This document shows positions 43,047-51,775 of a stretch of 64,000 nucleotides of DNA, one piece after another; the first letter of the stretch is position 1, and each line of letters begins with the position of its first letter. The DNA is from an uncultured Oscillospiraceae bacterium (GTDB lineage: Bacteria > Bacillota > Clostridia > Oscillospirales > Oscillospiraceae). Location: NCBI GenBank assembly GCA_934590325.1, contig CAKTOW010000009.1:1-64000 (forward strand), in the 5' to 3' direction. The position numbers and the translations under genes were made by a program. The notes beneath the pieces are model-generated. The model worked only from the letters and a program-made list of their open reading frames with translations. It was not told the DNA's origin and searched no databases.

Positions 43047-44738
43047 TCAGTCCACGGTGCTGTTGATGGTGCGGGCGGCCTCCTCCGCGGAGGTGACACC
43101 GGAGAGCACCAGCTGGCGGCAGCTGTCCCGCATGGTGATGAAGCCGCTCCCGCACGCGGCGTCCGCCAGGGCGGCGCTGTCGGCGCCGCCGCTGATCAGG
43201 CGGCGGAGTTTGCGGTCGATCATCAGTATCTCGAACACGGCGCGGCGGCCGCTGTACCCGGAGTGGCGGCACTCCGGACAGCCGGTGCCCTTGTAGAAGG
43301 TCACGTCGCTGCCGATGTCCATGCCCAGCACGGCCAGCTCCTCATCGGAGGGGCGGTAGGCGGTCTTGCAGTGGGGGCATATCTTACGCACCAGGCGCTG
43401 GCTGACCACGCCGCGCAGGGCGCTGGAGATGAGCCAGGGCTCCACGCCGATGTCCGCAAGGCGGCTGACGGCGGAGGGGGCGTCGTTGGTGTGGAGGGTG
43501 GAGAATACCAAATGGCCGGTGATGGCCGCCCGCATGGCGATGGAGGCGGTCTCGCCGTCGCGTATCTCGCCCACGGAGATGATGTCCGGGTCCTGCCGCA
43601 GGATGGCCCGCAGGCCGCTGGCGAAGGTCATGCCGGTCTTTTCGTTGATCTGGCACTGGCTGACGCCGGGGATGTGGTACTCCACGGGGTCCTCCAGGGT
43701 GACGATGTTTATCTCCTCGCGGGCCAGGTCGCGGAGCATGTTGCACATGGTGGTGGACTTACCGGAGCCGGTGGGGCCCACCAGGAGGATAACGCCGCTG
43801 GTATTCTTCAGCAGGGCGTTGTAGTTGTCCAGGTCGCGGCCCTCCAGGCCGAGGGCGGACTTGTCCAGCGCCTGGGCGGACTTGTCCAGCAGGCGGAGGA
43901 CGATCTTCTCGCCGTACACCGTGGGCATGGAGGAGATACGCAGGTCGAGGCTGTGGCCCCGGACAGAGACCATGGCGTGGCCGTCCTGGGGTATCTTGTG
44001 CTCGGCGATATTCATGCCGCCCATGATCTTCAGACGGGAGATAACGGTGTTCTGCAGGTCGGAGGGCACCGTCAGGATGCGGTGGAGCATACCGTCGATG
44101 CGCATACGCACCACCAGCTCGCCCTCCTGGGGCTCCAGATGGATGTCACTGGCCCGTTCGGTGAAGGCGCGCTCGATGAGGGAATTCACGAAGCGGATGG
44201 TGGGGGCGGATCCCTCCGGGTCGGCGGTATCGTGGGGCAGCTGGGCAGGGACGATGTCCCCGCCGCTGCCGGCCTCGCGCTTCATCTCCTCGATGACGCG
44301 GGCGGTGCCCTCACTGCCGTACAGGAGGGCGATGGCCTGCTCCACGGCGCGGCGGGTGGCTATCATGGGCACCACGCGCTTGCGGGAGGCGGTCTTGACC
44401 TCGTCCTGGGCCACGAAGTCCAGGGGGTCATGCATGGCCAGGTACAGGCGGTCCTGCACCAGCTTTACCGGTACGACGCCGTATTTTTTCGCGATATTGC
44501 GGGGGACGTACTGGGCAAGCTCCACGGGGATGGAAACGGCGGTGAGGTCGATGAAGTCCACGCCCAGCTGTACCCGCAGGGCGTCGATGAGCTGGGCCTC
44601 GGTGATAAAGCCGTGCTGTATCAGCACGTCGCCCAGACGCTGGCCGTCCTCGCGGGGCATGGCCAGAGCCTGCTCCAGCTGTGCTTCGGTGATGATACCG
44701 GAGGCCACCAAAAGGTCGCCTAATCGCATATATGCCAT
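43047..44738 (-). CDS. pilB: Type IV pilus extension ATPase
   Basis: A 563-residue hexameric ATPase of the GspE/PilB family. N-terminal GSPII_E N1 domain (GDLLVASGIITEAQLEQAL), Walker A VGPTGSGKSTT near residue 325, Asp box and Walker B (IISVGEIRDGET), His box, and the zinc tetracysteine CPHC...CPEC. First gene of the operon; AGGAGG is ten bases before ATG. No second ATPase (PilT) is encoded in the operon, so retraction is either absent, powered by PilB, or encoded elsewhere. Confidence 0.93.
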   Translation of the reverse strand: MAYMRLGDLLVASGIITEAQLEQALAMPREDGQRLGDVLIQHGFITEAQLIDALRVQLGVDFIDLTAVSIPVELAQYVPRNIAKKYGVVPVKLVQDRLYLAMHDPLDFVAQDEVKTASRKRVVPMIATRRAVEQAIALLYGSEGTARVIEEMKREAGSGGDIVPAQLPHDTADPEGSAPTIRFVNSLIERAFTERASDIHLEPQEGELVVRMRIDGMLHRILTVPSDLQNTVISRLKIMGGMNIAEHKIPQDGHAMVSVRGHSLDLRISSMPTVYGEKIVLRLLDKSAQALDKSALGLEGRDLDNYNALLKNTSGVILLVGPTGSGKSTTMCNMLRDLAREEINIVTLEDPVEYHIPGVSQCQINEKTGMTFASGLRAILRQDPDIISVGEIRDGETASIAMRAAITGHLVFSTLHTNDAPSAVSRLADIGVEPWLISSALRGVVSQRLVRKICPHCKTAYRPSDEELAVLGMDIGSDVTFYKGTGCPECRHSGYSGRRAVFEILMIDRKLRRLISGGADSAALADAACGSGFITMRDSCRQLVLSGVTSAEEAARTINSTVD

Positions 44739-44771
44739 GCCCGTTCACCTCCTGTGGTCAAAAAAGGGCGT

Positions 44772-44838
44772 AAAAAATGTAGGGGCGAAAACGCGGTGTG
44801 CAGCGCGGCACATCGCGGTAACGTTTTCAACCCCTACA
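44772..44838 (-). terminator. Leader terminator (attenuator) of the pil operon
   Basis: In the transcript, TGTAGGGG and GAAAACG pair with CGTTTTC and CCCCTACA around an inner GC-rich stem, followed by TTTTTT. It lies between the pil promoter and pilB. An upstream hairpin, TACAGTA / TACTGTA, shares bases with the terminator's 5' arm and could act as antiterminator. Confidence 0.75.
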
Positions 44839-44865
44839 GTACTATTTACTGTATGCAGTACGGAC

Positions 44866-44894
44866 ACTATACCGCAGTTGTGGGAAAATGTCAA
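44866..44894 (-). promoter_or_regulatory. Promoter of the pil operon
   Basis: On the minus strand, perfect TTGACA (44889-44894), 17-base spacer and TATAGT (44866-44871). The leader to pilB is about 120 bases. Confidence 0.88.
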
Positions 44895-45032
44895 CTGCGA
44901 ATTTGAGGTTTTTGCGATATTTGCGGCATAGATTTTGGCTTTTCTGCCAAGAAGCTTGGGAAATAGCTGCATAAATCTGCACTTTTGCGTAGTAGTGCGG
45001 TGCGTTAAGAACCCGGTAAAAGCTTTGCCCGG

Positions 45033-45320
45033 TCAGGAAAACCAGCCTTTTTTGCGACGGGGCGGGGGCGGCGGTTCGCGCCGCAGGGGTTTATCCACCA
45101 GGATGATGTCGTCGCCGAACTTCTGGACGCACTCCCAGGGGATGTAGTAGTCCTCGCCCCGGCCGAACAGGCCGAAAAAGCGGCAGGGGCCGAACACGAT
45201 CAGCGCCTTGACGGTGCCCTCCGGCAGGGCGACCTCCACGTCGCCCACGCAGCCAAGACGGCAGCCGTCACATAAATTGATGACCTCCTTGCGCCGCAGA
45301 AGGGTGAATCTGCACAGCAT
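45033..45320 (-). CDS. YlmC/YmxH family sporulation protein (PRC-barrel)
   Basis: A 95-residue protein: VINLCDGCRLGCVGDVEVAL is the typical opening, followed by GRGEDYYIPWECVQKFGDDIILVD, which ends the PRC-barrel-like domain. A proline/arginine-rich tail follows. ATG at 45320 has GGGAGG upstream. In Clostridia it is usually encoded beside sigG, as here, but in this case on the opposite strand. Precise role is unknown; expressed around sporulation. Confidence 0.82.
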   Translation of the reverse strand: MLCRFTLLRRKEVINLCDGCRLGCVGDVEVALPEGTVKALIVFGPCRFFGLFGRGEDYYIPWECVQKFGDDIILVDKPLRREPPPPPRRKKGWFS

Positions 45321-45458
45321 CTGCCTCGCCTCCCGATGGAGGATATGCGCGGCGCGGCAAGTCCCATACCGTCGAATTTCAGGGCTTTGCGCCGTGGGGG
45401 AATAACCGCCGCGCGGGCGGGAAATACTGGCTCTATCACGAATGAGGCAGGTGGCGGT

Positions 45459-46229
45459 ATGCGGAGCAGGGTGGAGATCAGCGGCATCAATACGGCGAAG
45501 CTGCCCGTGCTGAAAAACGACGAGACAACGGCGCTGCTGCGCCGCGCACACGACGGGGACGATGCGGCCAGGGAGCAGCTCATCTGCGGGAATCTGCGGC
45601 TGGTGCTGTCGGTGCTGCAGCGGTTCGCCGGGCGGGGCGAGAGCGCGGACGACCTGTTCCAGGTGGGGTGTATCGGGCTGATGAAGGCCATCGATAATTT
45701 TGATACCAGCCAGCCGGTGCGGTTCTCCACCTACGGGGTGCCGATGATCGTGGGGGAGATACGGAGGTATCTGCGGGACAACAGTGCCCTGCGGGTGAGC
45801 CGGAGCATGCGGGACACGGCGTACAGGGTGCTGCGGGCGCGGGAGGCGCTGCTGGCGGAGAGCCAGAGGGAGCCCACCGTGGAGCAGATAGCGAAGTACC
45901 TGGACATACCGCGGGAGGACGTGGTGTTCGCCATGGACGCGCTCAGCGACCCGGTGAGCCTGTACGAGCCGCTGTATGCCGACAGCGGGGACACGGTGTG
46001 CGTGATGGACCAGGTGCGGGACGAGAAGAACACCGACGAGGGGTGGCTGGACCGTATCGCACTGAAGGACGCCATCGCGCGGCTGGAGCCGCGGCAGCGG
46101 AGCATACTGGCGCTGCGGTTCTGCCAGGGCAAGACGCAGATGGAGGTGTCCACGGAGATCGGGATCTCCCAGGCGCAGGTGTCACGGCTGGAGAAAACGG
46201 CGCTGGGCAGCATAAAGAAGAATATGTGA
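45459..46229 (+). CDS. sigG: RNA polymerase sporulation sigma factor SigG
   Basis: A 256-residue late forespore sigma factor. The N-terminal VEISGINTAKLPVLKNDET is the SigG-specific segment; region 2 (DDLFQVGCIGLMKAIDNFDT), region 3 and region 4 helix-turn-helix (EIGISQAQVSRLEK) follow in order. Length agrees with SigG and shorter than SigA. Start taken at ATG 45459 rather than the long upstream frame. It directs forespore genes after engulfment and indicates that the organism forms, or descends from formers of, endospores. Confidence 0.94.
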   Translation: MRSRVEISGINTAKLPVLKNDETTALLRRAHDGDDAAREQLICGNLRLVLSVLQRFAGRGESADDLFQVGCIGLMKAIDNFDTSQPVRFSTYGVPMIVGEIRRYLRDNSALRVSRSMRDTAYRVLRAREALLAESQREPTVEQIAKYLDIPREDVVFAMDALSDPVSLYEPLYADSGDTVCVMDQVRDEKNTDEGWLDRIALKDAIARLEPRQRSILALRFCQGKTQMEVSTEIGISQAQVSRLEKTALGSIKKNM

Positions 46230-46234
46230 GCGGA

Positions 46235-46265
46235 GCATCCCCCGGCAGGGCCGGGGGATGCTTTT
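46235..46265 (+). terminator. Terminator of sigG
   Basis: Perfect 11-base stem GCATCCCCCGG / CCGGGGGATGC and TTTT. Confidence 0.88.
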
Positions 46266-46359
46266 GTACGAAAACTGTTTACAAAGGACCTCTTTTCTTT
46301 TGGGAAAAATCGGTGTATACTATACGCTGAATTTGTGTTTGCACCGGGAGGTACTGTTT

Positions 46360-47625
46360 ATGTTTGAGAACAGACGGGAGATCATGCAGGACGTGTTCCT
46401 GACGTATCTGCCCGCACAGCGCTTCAAGACCAGCCGCCTGACGCTGCAGCTCATCACGCCGCTGCGGAGGGATACGGCCGCCGCCAACGCCCTGCTGCCC
46501 GCCGTGCTGCGGCGGGGCACCGTCCGCTGCCCGGATATGGAGAGCCTGTCCGCCGCGCTGGACACCCTGTACGGCGCCAGTATCGACTATACCGTGCGCA
46601 AGAAGGGTGAGCGGCAGTGCGTGGGCTTTGCCGCGGGGTTTATCGACGATGGCTTTACCCCCCACGGGGAGAAGCTGCTGGAGCCGGTGGCCCAGCTGCT
46701 GGGCGAGCTGCTGCTGGAGCCTGTCACCCACGGGGGGCGGTTCCTGCGGGAGTATGTGGACAGCGAGAAGGCGAACCTGATCGACGCCATCCGGGCGCTG
46801 AAGAACGATAAGCGGGACTGGGCGGACATTCGGCTGATGCAGGAGATGTGCGCCGGAGAGCCGTACAGCGTGCTGCGGCTGGGCGATGAGGAGTCGGCCG
46901 GGCGCATCAACAACCTGTCCCTGTACACGCACGGGCGGGAGCTGATGGCCTCCAGCCGGGTGGAGCTTATCTACTGCGGCGGCGCGGAGGAAAAGCGGGT
47001 GGAGGACGCGGTGCTGTCCGCACTGGCGGAGCTGCCCCGGGGCGCGCAGGCGGAGCTGCCGCCCGTGCAGCGGGTGGCGGCGCCGGCGGAGACACGGCGG
47101 ATCGTGGAGACCATGGACGTGACCCAGGGCAAGCTGGCCATGGGCTACCGCTGCACCAGCGACGACTATCCGGCCATGGTGCTGGCGAACCTGATATTCG
47201 GCGGCACCAGCAACTCGAAGCTGTTCATGAACGTGCGGGAAAAGCTGAGCCTGTGCTACTACGCTTCCAGCAGCTACGCCCGCAGCAAGGGGATACTGAC
47301 CGTATCCAGCGGCGTGGAGGCAAAGGACTTTGAGCGGGCGGAGGAGGAGATCGGCCGCCAGCTGTACGCCGTGCAGCAGGGAGACTGGGACGAATGGGAG
47401 CAGGAGGGCGCGCTGCAGGCCATACGGGCGTCGCTGCTGTCGCTGTCGGACTCCCAGGGGGCGCTGGAGAACTTCTATCTGGGGCAGATCGCCGCCGGAG
47501 CGGAGGAGACACCGGAGGAGCTGGCCGCGGCGCTGCAGGAAGTGACCAAGGAGCGTATCGTGGCGGCGGTACGGACGGTGACGCCGGACACGGTGTACTT
47601 CCTGCGGGGAAAGGAGGAGGCGTAA
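46360..47625 (+). CDS. yfmF: M16-like protein YfmF (EF-P 5-aminopentanol modification-associated, non-catalytic)
   Basis: A 421-residue member of the pitrilysin/insulinase fold lacking the HxxEH zinc motif at the expected N-terminal position. LTYLPAQRFKTSRLTLQL opens it, and the central IFGGTSNSKLFMNVREKLSLCYY and C-terminal half match the family. It pairs with the zinc-bearing YfmH encoded next, as processing peptidases do. ATG at 46360 has GGGAGG eight bases upstream. Linked in Firmicutes to elongation factor P modification; direct substrate unknown. Confidence 0.85.
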   Translation: MFENRREIMQDVFLTYLPAQRFKTSRLTLQLITPLRRDTAAANALLPAVLRRGTVRCPDMESLSAALDTLYGASIDYTVRKKGERQCVGFAAGFIDDGFTPHGEKLLEPVAQLLGELLLEPVTHGGRFLREYVDSEKANLIDAIRALKNDKRDWADIRLMQEMCAGEPYSVLRLGDEESAGRINNLSLYTHGRELMASSRVELIYCGGAEEKRVEDAVLSALAELPRGAQAELPPVQRVAAPAETRRIVETMDVTQGKLAMGYRCTSDDYPAMVLANLIFGGTSNSKLFMNVREKLSLCYYASSSYARSKGILTVSSGVEAKDFERAEEEIGRQLYAVQQGDWDEWEQEGALQAIRASLLSLSDSQGALENFYLGQIAAGAEETPEELAAALQEVTKERIVAAVRTVTPDTVYFLRGKEEA

Positions 47626-47626
47626 C

Positions 47627-48901
47627 ATGGAGAAGAAGCTGTATCCCCGCATAGGCGAGGAAGTGATATGGGTGACGCTGGACAACGGGCTGCCGGTCTG
47701 CATCGTGCCCAAGAAGGGATTTTCCCGCAAGTACGCGCTGTTCGCCACGCGGTACGGCGGTATGGACATGCGCTTTCAGCTGAACGGAGAGTGGCTGGAC
47801 ACCCCGGCGGGTATCGCCCACTATCTGGAGCACAAGATGTTCGACACGGAGGACGGCAACGCCCTGCAGGAGCTGGCCAAGAACGGCGCGGAGCCCAACG
47901 CGTTCACCTCCAATGCCATCACGTGCTACTACTTTGACTCCACAGAGAAGTTTTATGAGAATCTGGAGATACTGCTGTCCTTTGTGTCCATCCCCTACTT
48001 CACCGACGAGAGCGTGGAGAAGGAGCAGGGTATCATCGGGCAGGAGATTGGCATGATAGAGGACAACCCGGAGTGGCAGGTGTACAAGCAGCTGATGCAG
48101 TCCCTGTACCACACCAGTCCTGCCCGGACGCCGGTGGCCGGCAGCGTGGAGAGCATCAGCCACATCACGGCGAAGACGCTGTACGACTGCCACAAGGCCT
48201 TCTACACCCCGGCCAACATGTGCCTGGTGGTGGTGGGCGACGTGGAGTCGGAGCAGGTGCTGTCCATCGCCCGCAGGGTGCTGCCCGCGGAGAGCGGCGA
48301 GGTCATCGCCCGGGACTACGGCGCGGAGGAGAGCACCGACGCCGCGCAGCCCTACGCCGAGAGCCTCATGGAGGTGTCCATGCCCACGTTCCTGGTGGGC
48401 TTCAAGTGCCCGCCCCAGCACGGCGGCGAGGCACAGCACCGGTTCGCCGCCATTGGCGAGCTGGCCTGCGACGTGCTTATGGGTGAGTCCAGCCCGCTAT
48501 ATGCGCGGCTGTACAGCCAGGGGCTGATCAACGGCGCCTTCGGCGCGGCCTTTGATCTGCTGCCCGGCGCGGCCTACGCCTACGCCGGCGGCGACAGCAA
48601 GGACCCCAAGGCGGTGGCGGAGGCCATTCTGGCCGAGGCACAGCGGCTGGCGACCGAGGGCGTGGACGGCGACTATTACAAGCGCATCGTCAACGCCAAC
48701 TTCGGCGCGGCGCTGCGGGAACTGAACTCCTTCGAGTCCATCGCCGTGTCCATGGCGGAGGGAGAGTTCCAGGGGTACGACCCCTACCGTTTCCCGGAGA
48801 TATACGACAGCATCACCGCGGAGGACGTGATCGCTTTCCTGCGGGAGAACTTCACCCGGCAGCACATGGCGCTGTCGGTGATCGCACCCAAGGAGGGATA
48901 A
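47627..48901 (+). CDS. yfmH: M16 zinc peptidase YfmH (EF-P 5-aminopentanol modification-associated)
   Basis: A 424-residue insulinase-family peptidase. The inverted zinc motif HYLEH is in GIAHYLEHKMFDTEDG near residue 65, and the third ligand glutamate lies about 75 residues downstream in the EQGIIGQEIGMIEDNPEW stretch. The C-terminal half is the usual inactive partner domain. It starts one base after yfmF with AAAGGAGG, so the two are coupled and probably form a heterodimer. Confidence 0.87.
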   Translation: MEKKLYPRIGEEVIWVTLDNGLPVCIVPKKGFSRKYALFATRYGGMDMRFQLNGEWLDTPAGIAHYLEHKMFDTEDGNALQELAKNGAEPNAFTSNAITCYYFDSTEKFYENLEILLSFVSIPYFTDESVEKEQGIIGQEIGMIEDNPEWQVYKQLMQSLYHTSPARTPVAGSVESISHITAKTLYDCHKAFYTPANMCLVVVGDVESEQVLSIARRVLPAESGEVIARDYGAEESTDAAQPYAESLMEVSMPTFLVGFKCPPQHGGEAQHRFAAIGELACDVLMGESSPLYARLYSQGLINGAFGAAFDLLPGAAYAYAGGDSKDPKAVAEAILAEAQRLATEGVDGDYYKRIVNANFGAALRELNSFESIAVSMAEGEFQGYDPYRFPEIYDSITAEDVIAFLRENFTRQHMALSVIAPKEG

Positions 48902-48902
48902 C

Positions 48903-49832
48903 GTGAGCATCATGACGGACAGCCCCATCCGCTTTCCGGGGCTTTTCGGGGACTGGGCGTTTACCGCCTCGTCCACGGCGTTCCACATCGGCGGCAAGGC
49001 CATCTACTGGTACGGCATCATCATAGCCCTTGGCGTGCTGGCGGCGCTGTGGTTCTGCATGCACCAAAAGGAGAAGTACGGCATCAGCGAGGATAATTTG
49101 ATGGACGGGGTGCTGTGGGGCATTCCCCTGGCCATCGTGGGCGCGCGGCTGTACTATGTGATATTCTATCTGGACAGGTTCAGAAATACCGACGGCAGCA
49201 TCAACTGGGGCAAGACCGTGGCGATCTGGGACGGCGGGCTGGCCATCTACGGCGGCGTGATCGCGGCGGTGCTGGTGTGCCTTGTGCTCAGCAAAAAGCG
49301 GGGCTTCAAGCTGGGGGCGCTGACCGACCTGGTGGTGATGGGGCTGCTGATCGGGCAGGCTGTCGGGCGCTGGGGCAACTTCATGAACCGGGAGGCCTTC
49401 GGCGCGGAGACGGCGCTGCCGTGGCGGATGCAGCTGACCACCACCGCGGGGACGCTGGTGGAGGTGCATCCTACGTTCCTGTACGAGAGCCTGTGGAACG
49501 TAGTGGGGCTGCTGCTGATCGTCTTTATCGTGGCGAAGGGACGCCGCTTTGACGGCGAAAACACGTGGTTCTACTTCCTGTGGTACGGCATCGGCCGGTT
49601 CTGGATCGAGGGACTGCGGACGGACAGCCTGTACCTGTTCGACTGGACCATCGGCGGGGCGCCCATCCGGGTCAGCCAGGCGCTGAGCCTGGTGATGGTG
49701 CTGGTGTCGGCATTCATGCTGCTGTACAACATCCGGCTGCACCCCCACGAGCCGGAGGAGCTGTACGTGAATATCGCGGCGGCGAAAAAGGCCGCGGAGA
49801 GCGCGGAGGAAAAGGAGGACGGCGGAGAATGA
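48903..49832 (+). CDS. lgt: Prolipoprotein diacylglyceryl transferase
   Basis: A 309-residue membrane enzyme that attaches diacylglycerol to the lipobox cysteine of lipoproteins. IYWYGIIIALGVLAAL, GARLYYVIFY, GLAIYGGVIAA, the Lgt signature GRWGNFMNREAFG and YGIGRFWIEGLRTDSL are all visible. Start GTG at 48903 with GGAGG; a following ATG at 48912 is possible. It would act on the BMP binding lipoprotein in this window. Overlaps the next gene by four bases. Confidence 0.94.
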   Translation: MSIMTDSPIRFPGLFGDWAFTASSTAFHIGGKAIYWYGIIIALGVLAALWFCMHQKEKYGISEDNLMDGVLWGIPLAIVGARLYYVIFYLDRFRNTDGSINWGKTVAIWDGGLAIYGGVIAAVLVCLVLSKKRGFKLGALTDLVVMGLLIGQAVGRWGNFMNREAFGAETALPWRMQLTTTAGTLVEVHPTFLYESLWNVVGLLLIVFIVAKGRRFDGENTWFYFLWYGIGRFWIEGLRTDSLYLFDWTIGGAPIRVSQALSLVMVLVSAFMLLYNIRLHPHEPEELYVNIAAAKKAAESAEEKEDGGE

Positions 49833-50449
49833 CCGAGGAACAGCGGATATTCAACGGCGGACTTTTTGCCTCCGAGGTGCCGGAGCTGGTGGAAAAGAAG
49901 GCCAAGGCGCACCGGCTGAGCCAGGAGTTCAATGCCTTGTTTGAGGACGACGAGGCGGCGCGGCAGGCCATTCTGGACGAGCTGCTGGACGCTGTGGGAC
50001 AGGGTACCCGGATGCTGGGGCCCATCCGGTTCCACTACGGCTGCCACACCCGGGTGGGTGAGGGCTGCTTCATGAATTTCAACTTCACCGTGCAGGACGA
50101 CGCCAGAGTGACCATCGGCGACCACTGCAATTTCGGTCCCAACGTGACCATCGTCACGCCCATGCACCCCATGCTGCCCGATGAGCGGCGTGGCATCGTG
50201 TGCAGCGACGGGCAGGAGCGGTCCCTGTGCTACGCAAAGCCGGTGACCATCGGGAATGACTGCTGGTTCGGTGCCAACGTGGTGGTGTGCCCCGGCGTGA
50301 GCATCGGGGACAACTGCGTTATCGGCGCGGGCAGCGTGGTGACGCGCAGCGTGCCGGCGGGCTCCTTCGCCGCCGGGAATCCGGCGCGGGTCATACGGCC
50401 TATCACGGAGAAGGACGCCATACGGAATATCTTCCCGGAACTGCGATAA
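49829..50449 (+). CDS. Sugar O-acetyltransferase (Maa/LacA family)
   Basis: A 206-residue trimeric hexapeptide-repeat acetyltransferase. N-terminal helical domain (EKKAKAHRLSQEFN), left-handed beta-helix with repeats such as VTIGDHCNFGPNVTIV, catalytic histidine in MHPML, and the C-terminal VIGAGSVVTRSVPAGSFAAGNPARV typical of maltose/galactoside acetyltransferases. ATG overlaps the lgt stop. The sugar acceptor is unknown. Confidence 0.88.
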   Translation: MTEEQRIFNGGLFASEVPELVEKKAKAHRLSQEFNALFEDDEAARQAILDELLDAVGQGTRMLGPIRFHYGCHTRVGEGCFMNFNFTVQDDARVTIGDHCNFGPNVTIVTPMHPMLPDERRGIVCSDGQERSLCYAKPVTIGNDCWFGANVVVCPGVSIGDNCVIGAGSVVTRSVPAGSFAAGNPARVIRPITEKDAIRNIFPELR

Positions 50450-50454
50450 AAGAC

Positions 50455-50494
50455 AAAAAAGGACACCTGCGGCAGCGCGCAGGTGTCCTTTTTT
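50455..50494. terminator. Bidirectional terminator after the acetyltransferase gene
   Basis: AAAAAAGGACACCTGC pairs with GCAGGTGTCCTTTTTT around a short loop; it ends both this operon and the convergent sigma/anti-sigma unit. Confidence 0.92.
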
Positions 50495-50496
50495 GC

Positions 50497-51249
50497 TCAG
50501 TCAAGGGGCTGCATATTCTCGTCCAGCAGGGTGGGGTGGTCGGCGTAAAGGTTCGAGGCAGAGGGGGCGACGAAGAACATATCCAGCACACGCCGGGAGG
50601 TGATGGGGCAGGTGTAGACGGTGCCGTCGTACCGGAAGGTGTACCAGCGGGCGGCTTCCGGCAGGTCCAGACCGTAGACCACCAGCAGGTGGGCGTCGGT
50701 GTCGGCGGCATCGACCAGGTATACGCCGCCGGCGGGGGCACCGGCACTGCAGGGGCCGCCGCGCCAACGGTCATGGAACAGGCTGTCCCGCTCCAGGACA
50801 TCCATGCTGCTGCCGCCGTCCTCGGTGCGCAGCAGGACCGCGAGGTAGTCGCCGCGCTTTCTGGCCAGCACCAGCTCGCTGTTCTGGGTGTACAGGGCTT
50901 TTTCCGCCTGCGCCGTCATGCCGAGGATGCTGCCCTCCGCCGTGCTGTGCAGGCCGTGGTGCAGGCAGACGGCGGCGGCCGCCACGACCACGACGGCAAG
51001 GGTGATGAGGTAGGCCCTGCGCACGGCGCGGCGGACGCTCTTTTTCCAGGCAGCCGCCGCCTGCGCCGTGGTCTGCTGCTGGGTGTGGGCGGCGCCGGAA
51101 GGGACGGCGGCGCCCATGAGGCGGAAGGTCTCGCGGCAGGCGGGGCACTCCCGCAGGTGCTCGTCCACCAGGCGGCGGCTCTCCGCGCTGCAGGCGCCGT
51201 CGCAGTACAGCGGCAGCAGGTCCTGTACGATGTCACAGTTCGTCTTCAT
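50497..51249 (-). CDS. Anti-sigma factor with zinc-finger domain
   Basis: A 250-residue membrane protein. The N-terminal zf-HC2 anti-sigma domain has MKTNCDIVQDLLPLYCDGAC and the zinc motif HLRECPAC near residues 31-38; one helix (YLITLAVVVVAAAAVCL) crosses the membrane, and an extracellular sensor part of about 150 residues follows. It overlaps the sigma factor gene and would hold that factor inactive until an envelope signal. The signal is unknown. Confidence 0.87.
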   Translation of the reverse strand: MKTNCDIVQDLLPLYCDGACSAESRRLVDEHLRECPACRETFRLMGAAVPSGAAHTQQQTTAQAAAAWKKSVRRAVRRAYLITLAVVVVAAAAVCLHHGLHSTAEGSILGMTAQAEKALYTQNSELVLARKRGDYLAVLLRTEDGGSSMDVLERDSLFHDRWRGGPCSAGAPAGGVYLVDAADTDAHLLVVYGLDLPEAARWYTFRYDGTVYTCPITSRRVLDMFFVAPSASNLYADHPTLLDENMQPLD

Positions 51250-51718
51250 TGGCGCGCCTCCTTAGACGGGTCTTTGCCCGGTAGAATATCAGCCGTGCCC
51301 AGCTGTCGGATCTGCCGAACAGCTGGCCGATCTGAGAAAATGACAGTTCGCCGAACACGCGGAGGGAGAATACCTCCTTGTAGGGCTCCTCCAGCGCGTG
51401 GAGCAGCTGGTGCAGCTCCCAGGTGCGCTCCTGCTCCAGCAGGGAGGCCTCCGGGCCGGGGGCTTCGTCCGGGAGAACGTCCGGCGGGGCGGCGTGGAGC
51501 TTGCGGCGCCGGGCGTAGGTGAAGTAGGTGTTCTTGGCGATCTGGCACAGCCAGACGTACAGGCGGCACCGGCCGTCGAAGCGGTCGATGTGGGTCAGGG
51601 CCTTGCAGAAGGCCTCCTGCGTGATCTCCTCGGCGGTGTGCGCGTCCCGGCAGAGGGACAGCACGTACTGGTACACGCTGTCGAAATAGGTGGTGTAGAT
51701 CACCTCGAAGTCCGTCAC
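51233..51718 (-). CDS. ECF subfamily RNA polymerase sigma factor
   Basis: A 161-residue sigma factor with only regions 2 and 4. Region 2 includes AEEITQEAFCKALTHIDRFDG and YVWLCQIAKNTYFTYARR; region 4 includes EPYKEVFSLRVFGELSFSQIGQLF and the helix SDSWARLIFYRAKTRLR. Start GTG at 51718 has AGGAGG at ideal spacing; an upstream ATG at 51736 has none. The anti-sigma gene follows, overlapping by 17 bases. An ECF-type promoter precedes it, suggesting autoregulation. Confidence 0.9.
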   Translation of the reverse strand: MTDFEVIYTTYFDSVYQYVLSLCRDAHTAEEITQEAFCKALTHIDRFDGRCRLYVWLCQIAKNTYFTYARRRKLHAAPPDVLPDEAPGPEASLLEQERTWELHQLLHALEEPYKEVFSLRVFGELSFSQIGQLFGRSDSWARLIFYRAKTRLRRRANEDEL

Positions 51719-51739
51719 TTTCTCACCTCCTTGCATATA

Positions 51740-51766
51740 AGACCGCGGAAAGGGCGAAACGTTTCA
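51740..51766 (-). promoter_or_regulatory. Putative ECF-type autoregulated promoter
   Basis: On the minus strand TGAAAC (51761-51766) is followed after about 15-16 bases by CGGTC, resembling the SigW-type pattern TGAAAC-N16-CGTA. Confidence 0.5.
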
Positions 51767-51775
51767 TGGCGGGGC

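Noticed and set aside
44740..44860. c-di-GMP riboswitch in the pil leader
   Set aside because: Expected because such riboswitches control pili in some Clostridia, but neither the class I core nor the class II pseudoknot elements could be recognised; only a terminator and a competing hairpin are visible.
46300..46345. Sigma-A promoter for yfmF (TATACT near 46313)
   Set aside because: A -10 is present, but no acceptable -35 at 16-18 bases could be chosen among several poor options.
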